A stretch of 13,865 nt of DNA. It comes from an uncultured beta proteobacterium. GTDB taxonomy: Bacteria; Pseudomonadota; Gammaproteobacteria; Burkholderiales; Burkholderiaceae_C. Below are positions 6,988 through 13,827 of this stretch, in pieces. The notes beneath the pieces are model-generated. The model saw nothing but the letters and a program-made list of their open reading frames with translations. It made no database searches and was not told the DNA's origin. The position numbers and the translations under genes were made by a program. Within the stretch, counting starts at the first letter, position 1, and each line of letters begins with the position of its first letter. The stretch lies in contig CAISIP010000162.1 in assembly GCA_903885415.1 (NCBI GenBank), forward strand, positions 1 through 13,865. The letters run 5' to 3'.

Positions 6988-8784
6988 CTATTTCGCCCAC
7001 CAGGTGTCGATAGCCCAGGCCTCGCCCAGCACATAAGGCGGCATCAGCGCCGGGCGTTCCAGTCGCCAGGCGTTGTAGACGATGCGGTGGGTGGATGCGG
7101 TCCACTGCGGGATGAGCAGGTGGCTATGGCTGATGACGCGTTCGAGCGCGCGGCAAGCCGGCAGCAGTTCGGCCTTTGTCTTGGCGCCGGTCATGCGCAC
7201 GATCAGGGCGTCGATCGCCGGGCTCTTGACTCCGGAAAAATTGCCCGCGTCCTCTATGTCGGCGGCCTTGCTGCCGAACATATCGGCGTATTCCTGGCCC
7301 GGGCTGTGGGTTCCCTGATAGGCGATGGACACCATATCGAACTCGAACTTTTGCAGCCGCTGCTGGTACAGCGCGAAGTCGACCGGCCGGAAGTTCAAAG
7401 TCACGCCGATCTTTTCCAGGCTGCGTGCCCAAGGCGTGATGACCCGCGCGCCGCCGTCGTTGCTGTCAAGGTACTCGATCACAAAAGCCTCGCCGGCGGC
7501 GTTGCGCAGCTTGCCGTCGCGCACCTCCCAGCCCGCGTCCTTGAGCAGCGACTGCGCGCGGCGCAGGTTGGCGCGCAGCGAGGAGTCGCCGTCGGTGCGC
7601 GGCGGTACCGTCATCGGGCCAAAGACCGCCGCGGGAACTTCCTTGCGCCAGGGTTCGAGCAGCGCCAGTTCCTCGGGTGCGGGAAGCCCCTTGGCCTGGC
7701 AATCGGTGTTGCCAAAAAGGCCGTTGACCCGCTGATACGAGTTGTAGAACATCTGGCGGTTCATCCACTCGTAGTCCATCGCCAGCCCGAGTGCCTCGCG
7801 GACCCGTGCGTCGTTTAAAACCGGGCGGCGGGTGTTGAGCACATAGCTCTGGAAGCCCGAAGGCAGCCGGTGCTTGAACTCGGCCTTCACCAGTTCGCCG
7901 CTGTCAAAGCGCTTGCCATTGACCCGGCGCGCCCAGTCGCCCGCCGAAAAGAAACGCATCAGGTCGAACTCACCGGCCTTCAGCGCCTCCAGCCGCGCGG
8001 TGCTGTCCTTGTAGATCTTCACCGTGATGCGTTCGAAATTGCTGGTGCCACGGCGGACGTTGAGGTCGCGCGCCCAGTAGGTGGGGTCGCGCAGGTAAGT
8101 GATGTCGCGGCCAAACTTCACCGGCCCGATACGGTAGGGCCCGCTGCCGATCGGGAAGTCCATCACCACCTTGTCGAAAGATTTGGGCTTGCCGTTCTCG
8201 ACGCCCCACTGCCGGCTGAAGACCGGCAAACCCCCGACCGTCAGCGCAAGCTCCCGGTTCGGCTTCTTGAACCGGTAGCGCACGCTGCGGTCGTCCAGCA
8301 CATCGAGACCCGCAACGTCCTCGAGCAGGCTCTTGTAGGCCGGCGAGGTGTGCGGCCCCATCAGGGTGTCGTAGCTGTGTTTGACATCCGCCGCCAGCAC
8401 CGGGTCGCCATTGTGAAAGCGGGCCTGCGCATGCAACTGGAAAGTGACAGAAAGCCCGTCGGGCGCCAGCGCCACGTCGCTGGCAAGCAGTCCGTAGCCG
8501 GAGCCGGTCTCGTCGAGCGAACCCGACAGCAGCGAGTCGAACATCAGCGCCGAAAGATAGGCCGGCGCGTTGCCCTTGATGGTGAAGGGGTTGTACTTGT
8601 CAAAGGTGGAGACCCGCAGGTTGCTCACCAGCCGCAGTTCGCCGCGCTTGGGCGCCGCCGGGTTGACATAGTCGAAGTGGCTAAACCCCGCCGGGTACTT
8701 GAGGTCTCCCCACAGCGCGTAGCCGTGCGCGGCCCAGCCCGGAAAACCGGCGAGGCACAGCAGACAAAGCATCAAGTTGCGCAT
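6988..8784 (-). CDS. yejA: Periplasmic peptide-binding protein of the Yej ABC transporter (YejA)
   Basis: Family 5 extracellular solute-binding protein that delivers peptides to YejBE. It has 598 residues, near the 604 of E. coli YejA. A signal peptide is visible (MRNLMLCLLCLAGFPGWAA, probable cleavage after Ala19), followed by the YejA-typical FDYVNPAAPKRGELRLVSN. Two Cys in the signal peptide lack a lipobox, so it should be soluble rather than a lipoprotein. The ATG at 8784 is chosen because the signal peptide starts there; the longer open frame to 8994 runs through fabI. No good Shine-Dalgarno precedes the ATG. An in-frame TTG at 8799 with GGAAAAAG just upstream is an alternative adding five residues. 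It is the first gene of the operon and divergent from fabI, with 36 bp between starts. Confidence 0.94.
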   Translation of the reverse strand: MRNLMLCLLCLAGFPGWAAHGYALWGDLKYPAGFSHFDYVNPAAPKRGELRLVSNLRVSTFDKYNPFTIKGNAPAYLSALMFDSLLSGSLDETGSGYGLLASDVALAPDGLSVTFQLHAQARFHNGDPVLAADVKHSYDTLMGPHTSPAYKSLLEDVAGLDVLDDRSVRYRFKKPNRELALTVGGLPVFSRQWGVENGKPKSFDKVVMDFPIGSGPYRIGPVKFGRDITYLRDPTYWARDLNVRRGTSNFERITVKIYKDSTARLEALKAGEFDLMRFFSAGDWARRVNGKRFDSGELVKAEFKHRLPSGFQSYVLNTRRPVLNDARVREALGLAMDYEWMNRQMFYNSYQRVNGLFGNTDCQAKGLPAPEELALLEPWRKEVPAAVFGPMTVPPRTDGDSSLRANLRRAQSLLKDAGWEVRDGKLRNAAGEAFVIEYLDSNDGGARVITPWARSLEKIGVTLNFRPVDFALYQQRLQKFEFDMVSIAYQGTHSPGQEYADMFGSKAADIEDAGNFSGVKSPAIDALIVRMTGAKTKAELLPACRALERVISHSHLLIPQWTASTHRIVYNAWRLERPALMPPYVLGEAWAIDTWWAK

Positions 8785-8820
8785 GCGACAATTCTGCAAT
8801 ACTTTTTCCAGGGTGCTTCC

Positions 8821-9615
8821 ATGGGCTTTTTGGCTGGCAAGAAACTGTTGATCACCGGCGTGCTGAGCAACCGCTCCATCGCCTACGGCGTCGCCCGGGC
8901 CTGCCATGCCCAGGGCGCAGAACTGGCTTTCAGCTATGTCGGCGAGCGCTTTCGCGAGCGCATCACCGAATTCGCGGCGGACTTCGGCTCCCATCTGATC
9001 TTCGATTGCGATGTCGGCGATGACGCGCAGATCGACAAACTATTTTCCGACCTCGCGCAGAGCTGGCCCAAGTTTGACGGCCTGGTCCACAGCATCGGCT
9101 TTGCGCCACGCGAGGCCATCGCGGGGAATTTTCTGGATGGTCTGACGCGCGAGAACTACCGCATCGCGCACGACATCAGCGCCTACAGCTTCGCCGCAAT
9201 GGCCAAGGCGGCCCTGCCCTACCTGAGCGACAAATCGGCGCTGCTGACGCTAACCTACCTTGGCGCCGAGCGCATCGTTCCGAACTACAACACCATGGGC
9301 CTGGCCAAGGCATCGCTCGAGGCCTCGGTACGCTACCTGGCCGAGGCGATGGGCGCGCGCGGAACGCGTGTCAACGGCGTCAGCGCGGGCCCGATCAGGA
9401 CGCTGGCGGCCAGCGGCATCAAAGACTTTGGCAAGCTGCTGGGCGTGGTCGCCAACGCCGCGCCCCTGCGGCGCAACATCAGCATCGACGACGTCGGCAA
9501 TGTCGCGGCCTTCCTGCTCAGCGACCTGGCGGCCGGCGTCACCGCCGAGATCACCCATGTCGACGGCGGCTTCAACAAGGTCGCGATCGCGCAGGTCGAG
9601 CCGGGCGCAGCCTGA
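8821..9615 (+). CDS. fabI: Enoyl-[acyl-carrier-protein] reductase (NADH), FabI
   Basis: Catalyses the last reductive step of each fatty acid elongation cycle (trans-2-enoyl-ACP to acyl-ACP), in the cytoplasm. It is a 264-residue short-chain dehydrogenase/reductase of the classical FabI type. The catalytic residues fall at the same numbers as in E. coli: Tyr146, Tyr156 and Lys163 (Y-x6-K), within TYLGAERIVPNYNTMGLAK. The N-terminal cofactor-binding segment (GKKLLITGVLSNRSIAYGVA) and SAGPIRTLAASGIKDF are conserved. Gly93 in HSIGFAP, a position tied to triclosan and diazaborine sensitivity in E. coli, is unchanged. The ATG at 8821 has AGGG 7 nt upstream; the frame is open far upstream through antisense yejA, but the protein family starts here. 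It converges on the decarboxylase gene, with 12 bp between stops and no clear terminator. Confidence 0.97.
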   Translation: MGFLAGKKLLITGVLSNRSIAYGVARACHAQGAELAFSYVGERFRERITEFAADFGSHLIFDCDVGDDAQIDKLFSDLAQSWPKFDGLVHSIGFAPREAIAGNFLDGLTRENYRIAHDISAYSFAAMAKAALPYLSDKSALLTLTYLGAERIVPNYNTMGLAKASLEASVRYLAEAMGARGTRVNGVSAGPIRTLAASGIKDFGKLLGVVANAAPLRRNISIDDVGNVAAFLLSDLAAGVTAEITHVDGGFNKVAIAQVEPGAA

Positions 9616-9627
9616 ACGCGGATCGGG

Positions 9628-11958
9628 TCAGCGCGCCGGCGCCGCTTCACGACGGGGCAGCGCGGCGCACGCAGCAACCGCATCGGGCAGCACGCAGTCG
9701 GCGTAGTAACGCAGCCGGCCGGACTCGTCCTCCTGCGTTACCAGCCCGTGAATGTCGGTACCGAAGCCCGGGCACTGGGCGTTGAACTCACGCGAAAACT
9801 TCAGGTAGTCGACGATCTTGCGGTTGAACACCTCGCCCGGTATCAACAGCGGGATACCCGGCGGATACGGCGTCACCAGCCCGACCGTCACCCGGCCCTC
9901 CAGATCGTCTATCTCGACCCGTTCGGTCTTGCGCCGCGCAATCTGGGCGTAAGCGTCGCTGGGCTTCATCGCCGGTGCCAGATCGCTGAGGTACATCTCG
10001 GTCGTCAGCCGCGCTATGTCGTAACGCGCGTACAGCTCGTGCACAAAATGGCACAGATCGGCCAGCCCCATCTTGTCGTATTTGGGATTGTTCTGGCAAA
10101 ACTCGGGCAGGATACGCGCCATCGGCTGGTTCTTGGCATAGTCGTCCTTGAACTGCTGCAACGCCGTCAGCAAGGTGTTCCATCGGCCCTTGGTGATGCC
10201 AATGGTGAACATGATGAAGAAGCTGTACAGCCCGGTCTTCTCGACCACCACACCGTGCTCGACCAAAAACTTGGTGACGATGCTCGCCGGAATGCCGGTC
10301 TTGGCGAACTTGCCGTTCAGATCCATTCCCGGCGTGACGATGGTCGACTTGATCGGGTCGAGCATGTTAAAGCCGGCCGCCATCTTGCCAAAGCCGTGCC
10401 AGTTCACGCCGGCCTTCGCGTTGCGTGACTCGCCCTTGATGATCCAGTCGTCGGCGCGACCGATGCCTTCGTCAACCAGCCGCTCGGGGCCCCAGACCTT
10501 GAACCACCAATCGGCGCCGTACTCGTCGTCGATCTTTCGCATCGCGCGACGAAAGTCGAGCGCCTCGGCGATGCTCTCTTCCACCAGCGCGGTGCCGCCC
10601 GGGGGCTCCATCATCGCCGCGGCCACATCGCAGCTGGCGATGATGCTGTACTGCGGGCTGGTGCTGGTGTGCATCAGGTAGGCCTCGTTGAACAAGTGGC
10701 GGTCCAGCTTGGTTTCCTGCGCGTCCTGCACCAGCACATGGCTGGCCTGGCTGATTCCGGCGAGCAGCTTGTGGATCGACTGGGTGACGTAGACCATGGC
10801 CTCTCGGGGCCGGGGCCGCTTCTTGCCCATCGCGTGGTACGTGCCATAGAACGGATGGAAAGCCGCGTGCGGCAGCCAGGCCTCGTCGAAGTGCAGGTTC
10901 TCTACATAGCCGTCGAGCATCCCCTTGATGGTTTCGGTGTTGTACAAGACACCGTCGTAGGTCGACTGGGTGATCGTCAGCACGCGTGGTTTCACCGTCC
11001 CGGCGTCGACGCCCTTGAGCAGCGGATTGGCGCGGATCTTGGCCTGGATCGCCGCCGGCTCGAACTCCTCCTTGGGTATCGGACCGATGATGCCGAAATG
11101 GTTGCGCGTGGGCTTTAGGAATACCGGCACCGCACCGGTCATGATGATCGCGTGCAGGATCGACTTGTGGCAATTACGGTCGACCACCACCACGTCACCG
11201 GGCGCGACGCAGTGGTGCCAGACGATCTTGTTCGAGGTGCTCGTTCCATTGGTGACGAAGAAGCAGTGGTCGGCGTTGAAGATACGCGCCGCGTTGCGCT
11301 CGGACGCCGCGATGGGCCCGGTGTGGTCCAGCAGCTGGCCAAGTTCCTCCACCGCGTTGCAGACGTCTGCGCGCAGCATGTTCTCGCCGAAAAACTGGTG
11401 AAACATCTGGCCCACCGGGCTCTTGAGGAAAGCCACGCCCCCCGAGTGGCCCGGGCAATGCCACGAGTAGGATCCGTCCTCGGCGTAGTCGAGCAGCGCC
11501 TTGAAGAAAGGCGGCTGCACGCCCTCCAGGTAACTCCTGGCCTCGCGGATGATGTGGCGCGCGACAAACTCCGGCGTGTCCTCGAACATGTGGATGAAGC
11601 CATGCAGCTCGCGCAAGATGGCGTTCGGGATATGGCGCGAGGTCTTGGTTTCGCCATAGACATAGATCGGAACATCAAGGTTCTTGCGCCGCACCTCCTC
11701 GATGAACTGGCGCAGGCTGAGCACCGCGGGATCAAGGTCAGGGCCGGGCGTGAACTCCTCGTCGTCAATCGACAAAATGAAGGCACTCGCGCGCGACTGC
11801 TGCTGCGCAAACTGCGACAGGTCGCCGTAGCTGGTCACCCCAAGCACCTCGAAGCCCTCGCTTTCGATCGCCTGCGCAAGGGCGCGGATTCCCAGCCCCG
11901 AGGTGTTTTCAGAACGGAAGTCTTCGTCGATGATGACGATTGGAAAGCGGAATTTCAT
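9628..11958 (-). CDS. PLP-dependent arginine/lysine/ornithine decarboxylase (AdiA/LdcI family)
   Basis: Fold-type I group III decarboxylase that removes CO2 from a basic amino acid to give a polyamine precursor or diamine. It acts in the cytoplasm, consuming a proton. The 776-residue protein is nearest in length to AdiA (756). The N-terminal receiver-like wing domain spans about 1-145 (MKFRFPIVIIDEDF). The PLP core follows, with CPGHSGGVAF at about 168, HFDEAW 356-361 (Asp358 expected to contact the PLP ring nitrogen) and the Schiff-base lysine Lys397 in TQSIHKLL. The C-terminal domain has TPYPPGIPLLIPGE and PGFGTDIHG. Some segments resemble LdcI (GIPASIVTKFL, EHGVVVEKTG), others AdiA (MLDPIK), so the substrate cannot be decided. 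The start has AGGGAG 5 nt upstream; an alternative start 8 codons earlier lacks support. It stands alone, divergent from the nfeD-SPFH pair. No antiporter gene, the usual partner in acid resistance, is adjacent. Confidence 0.9.
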   Translation of the reverse strand: MKFRFPIVIIDEDFRSENTSGLGIRALAQAIESEGFEVLGVTSYGDLSQFAQQQSRASAFILSIDDEEFTPGPDLDPAVLSLRQFIEEVRRKNLDVPIYVYGETKTSRHIPNAILRELHGFIHMFEDTPEFVARHIIREARSYLEGVQPPFFKALLDYAEDGSYSWHCPGHSGGVAFLKSPVGQMFHQFFGENMLRADVCNAVEELGQLLDHTGPIAASERNAARIFNADHCFFVTNGTSTSNKIVWHHCVAPGDVVVVDRNCHKSILHAIIMTGAVPVFLKPTRNHFGIIGPIPKEEFEPAAIQAKIRANPLLKGVDAGTVKPRVLTITQSTYDGVLYNTETIKGMLDGYVENLHFDEAWLPHAAFHPFYGTYHAMGKKRPRPREAMVYVTQSIHKLLAGISQASHVLVQDAQETKLDRHLFNEAYLMHTSTSPQYSIIASCDVAAAMMEPPGGTALVEESIAEALDFRRAMRKIDDEYGADWWFKVWGPERLVDEGIGRADDWIIKGESRNAKAGVNWHGFGKMAAGFNMLDPIKSTIVTPGMDLNGKFAKTGIPASIVTKFLVEHGVVVEKTGLYSFFIMFTIGITKGRWNTLLTALQQFKDDYAKNQPMARILPEFCQNNPKYDKMGLADLCHFVHELYARYDIARLTTEMYLSDLAPAMKPSDAYAQIARRKTERVEIDDLEGRVTVGLVTPYPPGIPLLIPGEVFNRKIVDYLKFSREFNAQCPGFGTDIHGLVTQEDESGRLRYYADCVLPDAVAACAALPRREAAPAR

Positions 11959-11963
11959 TGGGG

Positions 11964-11969
11964 CTCCCT
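11964..11969 (-). promoter_or_regulatory. Ribosome binding site of the decarboxylase gene
   Basis: AGGGAG on the minus strand, 5 nt before the ATG at 11958. It supports that start over an in-frame start 24 nt upstream, which would place this site inside the coding region. Confidence 0.65.
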
Positions 11970-12079
11970 GCCTTGCGGCCAAGCATAAAAAGTGCAGACA
12001 GGCGCGCAGTGTAAGGAATTCGGAACATGGCGTGCGCTACGCCTTGTGGAATTGCCGCAAAATGCGGGGCAACCAAGAC
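11970..12079. other. Divergent intergenic region, decarboxylase / nfeD
   Basis: The space between two divergent starts must hold both promoters, but I see no box pair good enough to call. Two small perfect hairpins are visible: GGCGT/ACGCC (12029-12033 with 12039-12043) and CCGCA/TGCGG (12055-12059 with 12063-12067). The second lies just upstream of the nfeD ribosome binding site. On the minus strand, TATGCT and TACACT are weak -10 candidates without -35 partners. Confidence 0.4.
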
Positions 12080-12085
12080 AAAGGA
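12080..12085 (+). promoter_or_regulatory. Ribosome binding site of the nfeD-like gene
   Basis: AAAGGA, 5 nt before the ATG at 12091. It fixes the start there and not at the in-frame ATG at 11992, which would add 33 residues with no family resemblance. Confidence 0.7.
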
Positions 12086-12090
12086 TCGCG

Positions 12091-12516
12091 ATGGACGAAT
12101 CGACGCTTTGGTGGATGGCAGCCGGAGCTGCAGTTGCGCTCGAGTTGTTGAGCGGCAGCTTTTACCTGCTGATGCTCGCCTTGGGTCTGGCGGCGGCAGC
12201 CCTGTCGGCGCACCTGGGCGGCGCGCTAGCGCTCCAGTTTGTGGTGGCAGCAGCGGTCGGCGGCGGGTCGGTGCTGGGCTGGCACCTGCGCCAGCGCGAC
12301 CCAAACGGTGCCCCGCAAGCGGGCGCCAACCGCGATCTCCACCTGGACATCGGCGAGATGGTCCAGGTGGACCATTGGAACGACGATGGCAGCGCCACCG
12401 TCCATTACCGCGGCGCTGACTGGGCCGCGCTACATCGGGGCGATGCGGTGCCGGCGGGCGGCGCGCACCGGGTCGTCGAGATCGTGGGCAGCCGACTGCT
12501 GCTGGAAAAAATCTAG
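12091..12516 (+). CDS. NfeD-like membrane protein (short form, YbbJ type)
   Basis: Small inner-membrane protein of 141 residues. Hydrophobic segments occupy about 6-40 and 44-64 (two or three helices), followed by a soluble C-terminal OB-fold of about 80-141 (RDLHLDIGEMVQVDHW, then ATVHYRGADWAA). Short NfeD proteins lack the ClpP-like protease domain of the long form and are regularly encoded beside SPFH proteins, where they are thought to interact with them in membrane microdomains. That is the case here: the SPFH gene follows after 38 bp, presumably in one transcript. Identity rests on the fold pattern, the DW(x)A motif of the OB domain and the neighbour. It is a homologue of E. coli YbbJ, whose exact biochemical role is not settled. 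Confidence 0.88.
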   Translation: MDESTLWWMAAGAAVALELLSGSFYLLMLALGLAAAALSAHLGGALALQFVVAAAVGGGSVLGWHLRQRDPNGAPQAGANRDLHLDIGEMVQVDHWNDDGSATVHYRGADWAALHRGDAVPAGGAHRVVEIVGSRLLLEKI

Positions 12517-12554
12517 CGGCTGCGCCCGCCCAGAACAACGGACCTACCCGCACC

Positions 12555-13481
12555 ATGGAACCCATCATGACCCTCGCCATCATCGTCTTCGTCATCGCCG
12601 TCATCTTCATTTCGCGCTCGATCAAGGTGGTCCCGCAACAGCACGCCTGGGTCGTCGAACGCCTTGGAAAGTACCACGGCACCCTGACGCCAGGACTCAA
12701 CATACTGGTTCCGTTCATCGACCGCGTCGCCTACAAGCATGTGCTCAAGGAAATACCGCTCGACATACCGAGCCAGGTCTGCATCACCCGCGACAACACG
12801 CAATTGCAGGTCGACGGCATCCTGTATTTCCAGGTCACCGACGCGATGCGCGCGAGCTACGGTTCGTCAAACTACATCATGGCGATTTCCCAACTGGCGC
12901 AGACTTCGCTGCGCTCGGTGATCGGAAAGCTGGAACTCGACAAGACATTCGAAGAGCGCGCGATCATCAACTCACAGGTCGTCGCGGCGATCGACGAGGC
13001 GGCGCTGAACTGGGGCGTGAAGGTGCTGCGCTATGAAATCAAAGACCTGACGCCGCCCAAGGAAATCCTGCACGCGATGCAGTCGCAGATCACCGCGGAG
13101 CGGGAAAAGCGCGCGCTGATCGCAGCCTCCGAGGGCCGGCGGCAGGAGCAGATCAACATCGCCACCGGCGAGCGTGAGGCCTTCATCGCGCGATCGGAGG
13201 GGGAAAAGCAGGCGGTCATCAACAAGGCCCAGGGCGACGCGCAGTCCATCCTTGCAGTGGCCGAAGCCACCGCGCAGGCCATTGAGCGCATCGCAGCGGC
13301 CATCCGACAGCCTGGCGGCGAGCAGGCGGTGCAACTCAAGGTGGCCGAAAAGGCTATCGAGGCCTACAGCCGGGTCGCCACCGAGGCCAAGACGACGCTG
13401 ATCGTACCGAGCCATATGGGCGAGGTAGCGACGCTCATCGGCTCCGCCATGCAAATGGTGCAGGCCACCAAGACAGCCTGA
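12555..13481 (+). CDS. SPFH/stomatin-family membrane protein (QmcA-like paraslipin)
   Basis: Membrane-anchored oligomeric scaffold of the SPFH (stomatin/prohibitin/flotillin/HflK) superfamily, 308 residues. One N-terminal membrane helix (about 5-20, TLAIIVFVIAVIFISRS) is followed by the SPFH domain (about 24-175: VPQQHAWVVERLGKYHGTL, PGLNILVPFIDRVAY). An Ala/Glu-rich coiled coil follows (about 176-250, with GEREAFIARSEGEKQAVINK), then a conserved tail with LIVPS at 282-286. It pairs with the upstream NfeD-like gene, as qmcA pairs with ybbJ in E. coli but in the opposite order. Two in-frame ATGs, at 12555 and 12567, are possible; neither has a strong Shine-Dalgarno, so the first four residues are uncertain. 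It is not HflK/HflC: there is no partner gene and the length and tail differ. Confidence 0.93.
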   Translation: MEPIMTLAIIVFVIAVIFISRSIKVVPQQHAWVVERLGKYHGTLTPGLNILVPFIDRVAYKHVLKEIPLDIPSQVCITRDNTQLQVDGILYFQVTDAMRASYGSSNYIMAISQLAQTSLRSVIGKLELDKTFEERAIINSQVVAAIDEAALNWGVKVLRYEIKDLTPPKEILHAMQSQITAEREKRALIAASEGRRQEQINIATGEREAFIARSEGEKQAVINKAQGDAQSILAVAEATAQAIERIAAAIRQPGGEQAVQLKVAEKAIEAYSRVATEAKTTLIVPSHMGEVATLIGSAMQMVQATKTA

Positions 13482-13506
13482 GCGCCGCCCCGCTGCGAAG
13501 CGGCGC
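13482..13506 (+). other. GC-rich hairpin after the SPFH gene
   Basis: Directly after the SPFH stop, GCGCCGC (13482-13488) can pair with GCGGCGC (13500-13506). Alternatively CCGCT/AGCGG (13490-13494 with 13499-13503) closes a GCGA tetraloop. No T-run follows, so it is not a classical intrinsic terminator. It may stabilise the mRNA 3' end or act as a weak stop before the tRNA promoter. Confidence 0.4.
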
Positions 13507-13530
13507 CAGCCCCAAAGCGCGGGAGCGCGC

Positions 13531-13539
13531 TGATACAAT
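13531..13539 (+). promoter_or_regulatory. Extended -10 promoter of tRNA-Ser
   Basis: TGATACAAT combines the TG of an extended -10 with TACAAT (five of six consensus bases). It ends 10 bp before the first base of the tRNA, so transcription would start at about 13546. The expected -35 position is GC-rich with no match, which fits extended -10 promoters. Confidence 0.6.
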
Positions 13540-13549
13540 TCCCGGCACC

Positions 13550-13639
13550 GGAGAGGTGGATGAGCGGTTTAAGTCACACGCCTGGAAAGCGTGCGAGGGG
13601 TAAAACCCTCCGCGGGTTCGAATCCCGCCCTCTCCGCCA
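13550..13639 (+). tRNA. tRNA-Ser (anticodon GGA)
   Basis: A complete 90-nt class II tRNA reading UCC/UCU serine codons. Acceptor stem GGAGAGG (13550-13556) pairs with CCTCTCC (13629-13635), followed by discriminator G and an encoded CCA (13637-13639). The anticodon stem CACGC/GCGTG (13577-13581 and 13589-13593) encloses the loop CTGGAAA with anticodon GGA at 13584-13586. A long variable arm, typical of serine tRNAs, includes GAGGGGTAAAACCCTC. The T arm is GCGGG/CCCGC around TTCGAAT. The gene is intact even though its 3' end appears to be an integration site. Confidence 0.97.
13612..13639 (+). other. Candidate attachment site (attL) at the tRNA-Ser 3' end
   Basis: The T arm and acceptor 3' strand of tRNA genes are the usual core att sequence for tyrosine recombinases. 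Candidate element sequence begins right after the tRNA (terminator, motif repeats, new ORF), so this segment is the likely attL core. The matching attR copy would lie outside the window, so this is inferred from position only. Confidence 0.3.
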
Positions 13640-13682
13640 GGAATACGTTTTTTGCAGTCCAACACAGACCTCAAAACACCCC

Positions 13683-13710
13683 AAAAAGCCCCTGACCACG
13701 GGGCTTTTTT
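13683..13710 (+). terminator. Rho-independent terminator downstream of tRNA-Ser
   Basis: AAAAAGCCCC (13683-13692), 7-nt loop TGACCAC, GGGGCTTTTTT (13700-13710). The stem is 10 bp including A/T pairs, with a six-T tail on the plus strand. On the minus strand five T follow the same stem, so it may work both ways. It lies 43 bp after the tRNA and probably ends the tRNA transcript. Confidence 0.85.
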
Positions 13711-13754
13711 GTTTTCTGCCGTCCAACGTGTGCTATTGCCAGCCATGTCCTAGC

Positions 13755-13797
13755 GGGGGTATCTTTCGGGGTATCGGTTGATCGTTCAGGGGGTATC
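13755..13797 (+). repeat. Three direct copies of GGGG(G)TATC before the partial ORF
   Basis: GGGGGTATC occurs at 13755-13763 and 13789-13797, and CGGGGTATC at 13767-13775, all in the same orientation. They lie between the terminator and the ORF at 13828. Clustered short direct repeats next to a candidate integrase start could be arm-type recombinase sites or sites for a regulator or excisionase (inference). A separate 7-bp direct repeat, GTCCAAC, flanks the terminator at 13657-13663 and 13721-13727. Confidence 0.6.
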
Positions 13798-13827
13798 ACT
13801 CCCAGGTCGGCCGGAATCGGAGCAAAC

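Noticed and set aside
6986..7105. 40-codon N-terminal extension of yejB
   Set aside because: It overlaps the yejA 3' end and precedes the normal permease start MFNYILKR.
8755..8784. Possible lipoprotein signal in YejA
   Set aside because: The two Cys residues at 7 and 10 are preceded by Leu, not by the small residues a lipobox needs.
7870..8820. Upstream extension of the fabI frame through antisense yejA
   Set aside because: FabI proteins start at the MGFLAGKK position; the upstream part is antisense to yejA and has no family similarity.
8785..8994. 70-codon N-terminal extension of yejA
   Set aside because: It runs through the fabI 5' end, and the signal peptide begins only at 8784.
9085..9110. 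Possible triclosan-resistance change in FabI
   Set aside because: The HSIGFAP segment with Gly93 is the ordinary sensitive-type sequence; no substitution is seen.
11909..12718. 269-codon minus-strand ORF over the decarboxylase/nfeD intergenic region
   Set aside because: Antisense to nfeD and the SPFH start, Arg/Pro/Gly-rich, no family features.
13435..13746. Minus-strand ORF across tRNA-Ser containing GEGGIRTRGGFYPSHAF
   Set aside because: It is the antisense translation of the tRNA gene, a well-known source of spurious database proteins, and it also overlaps the SPFH 3' end.
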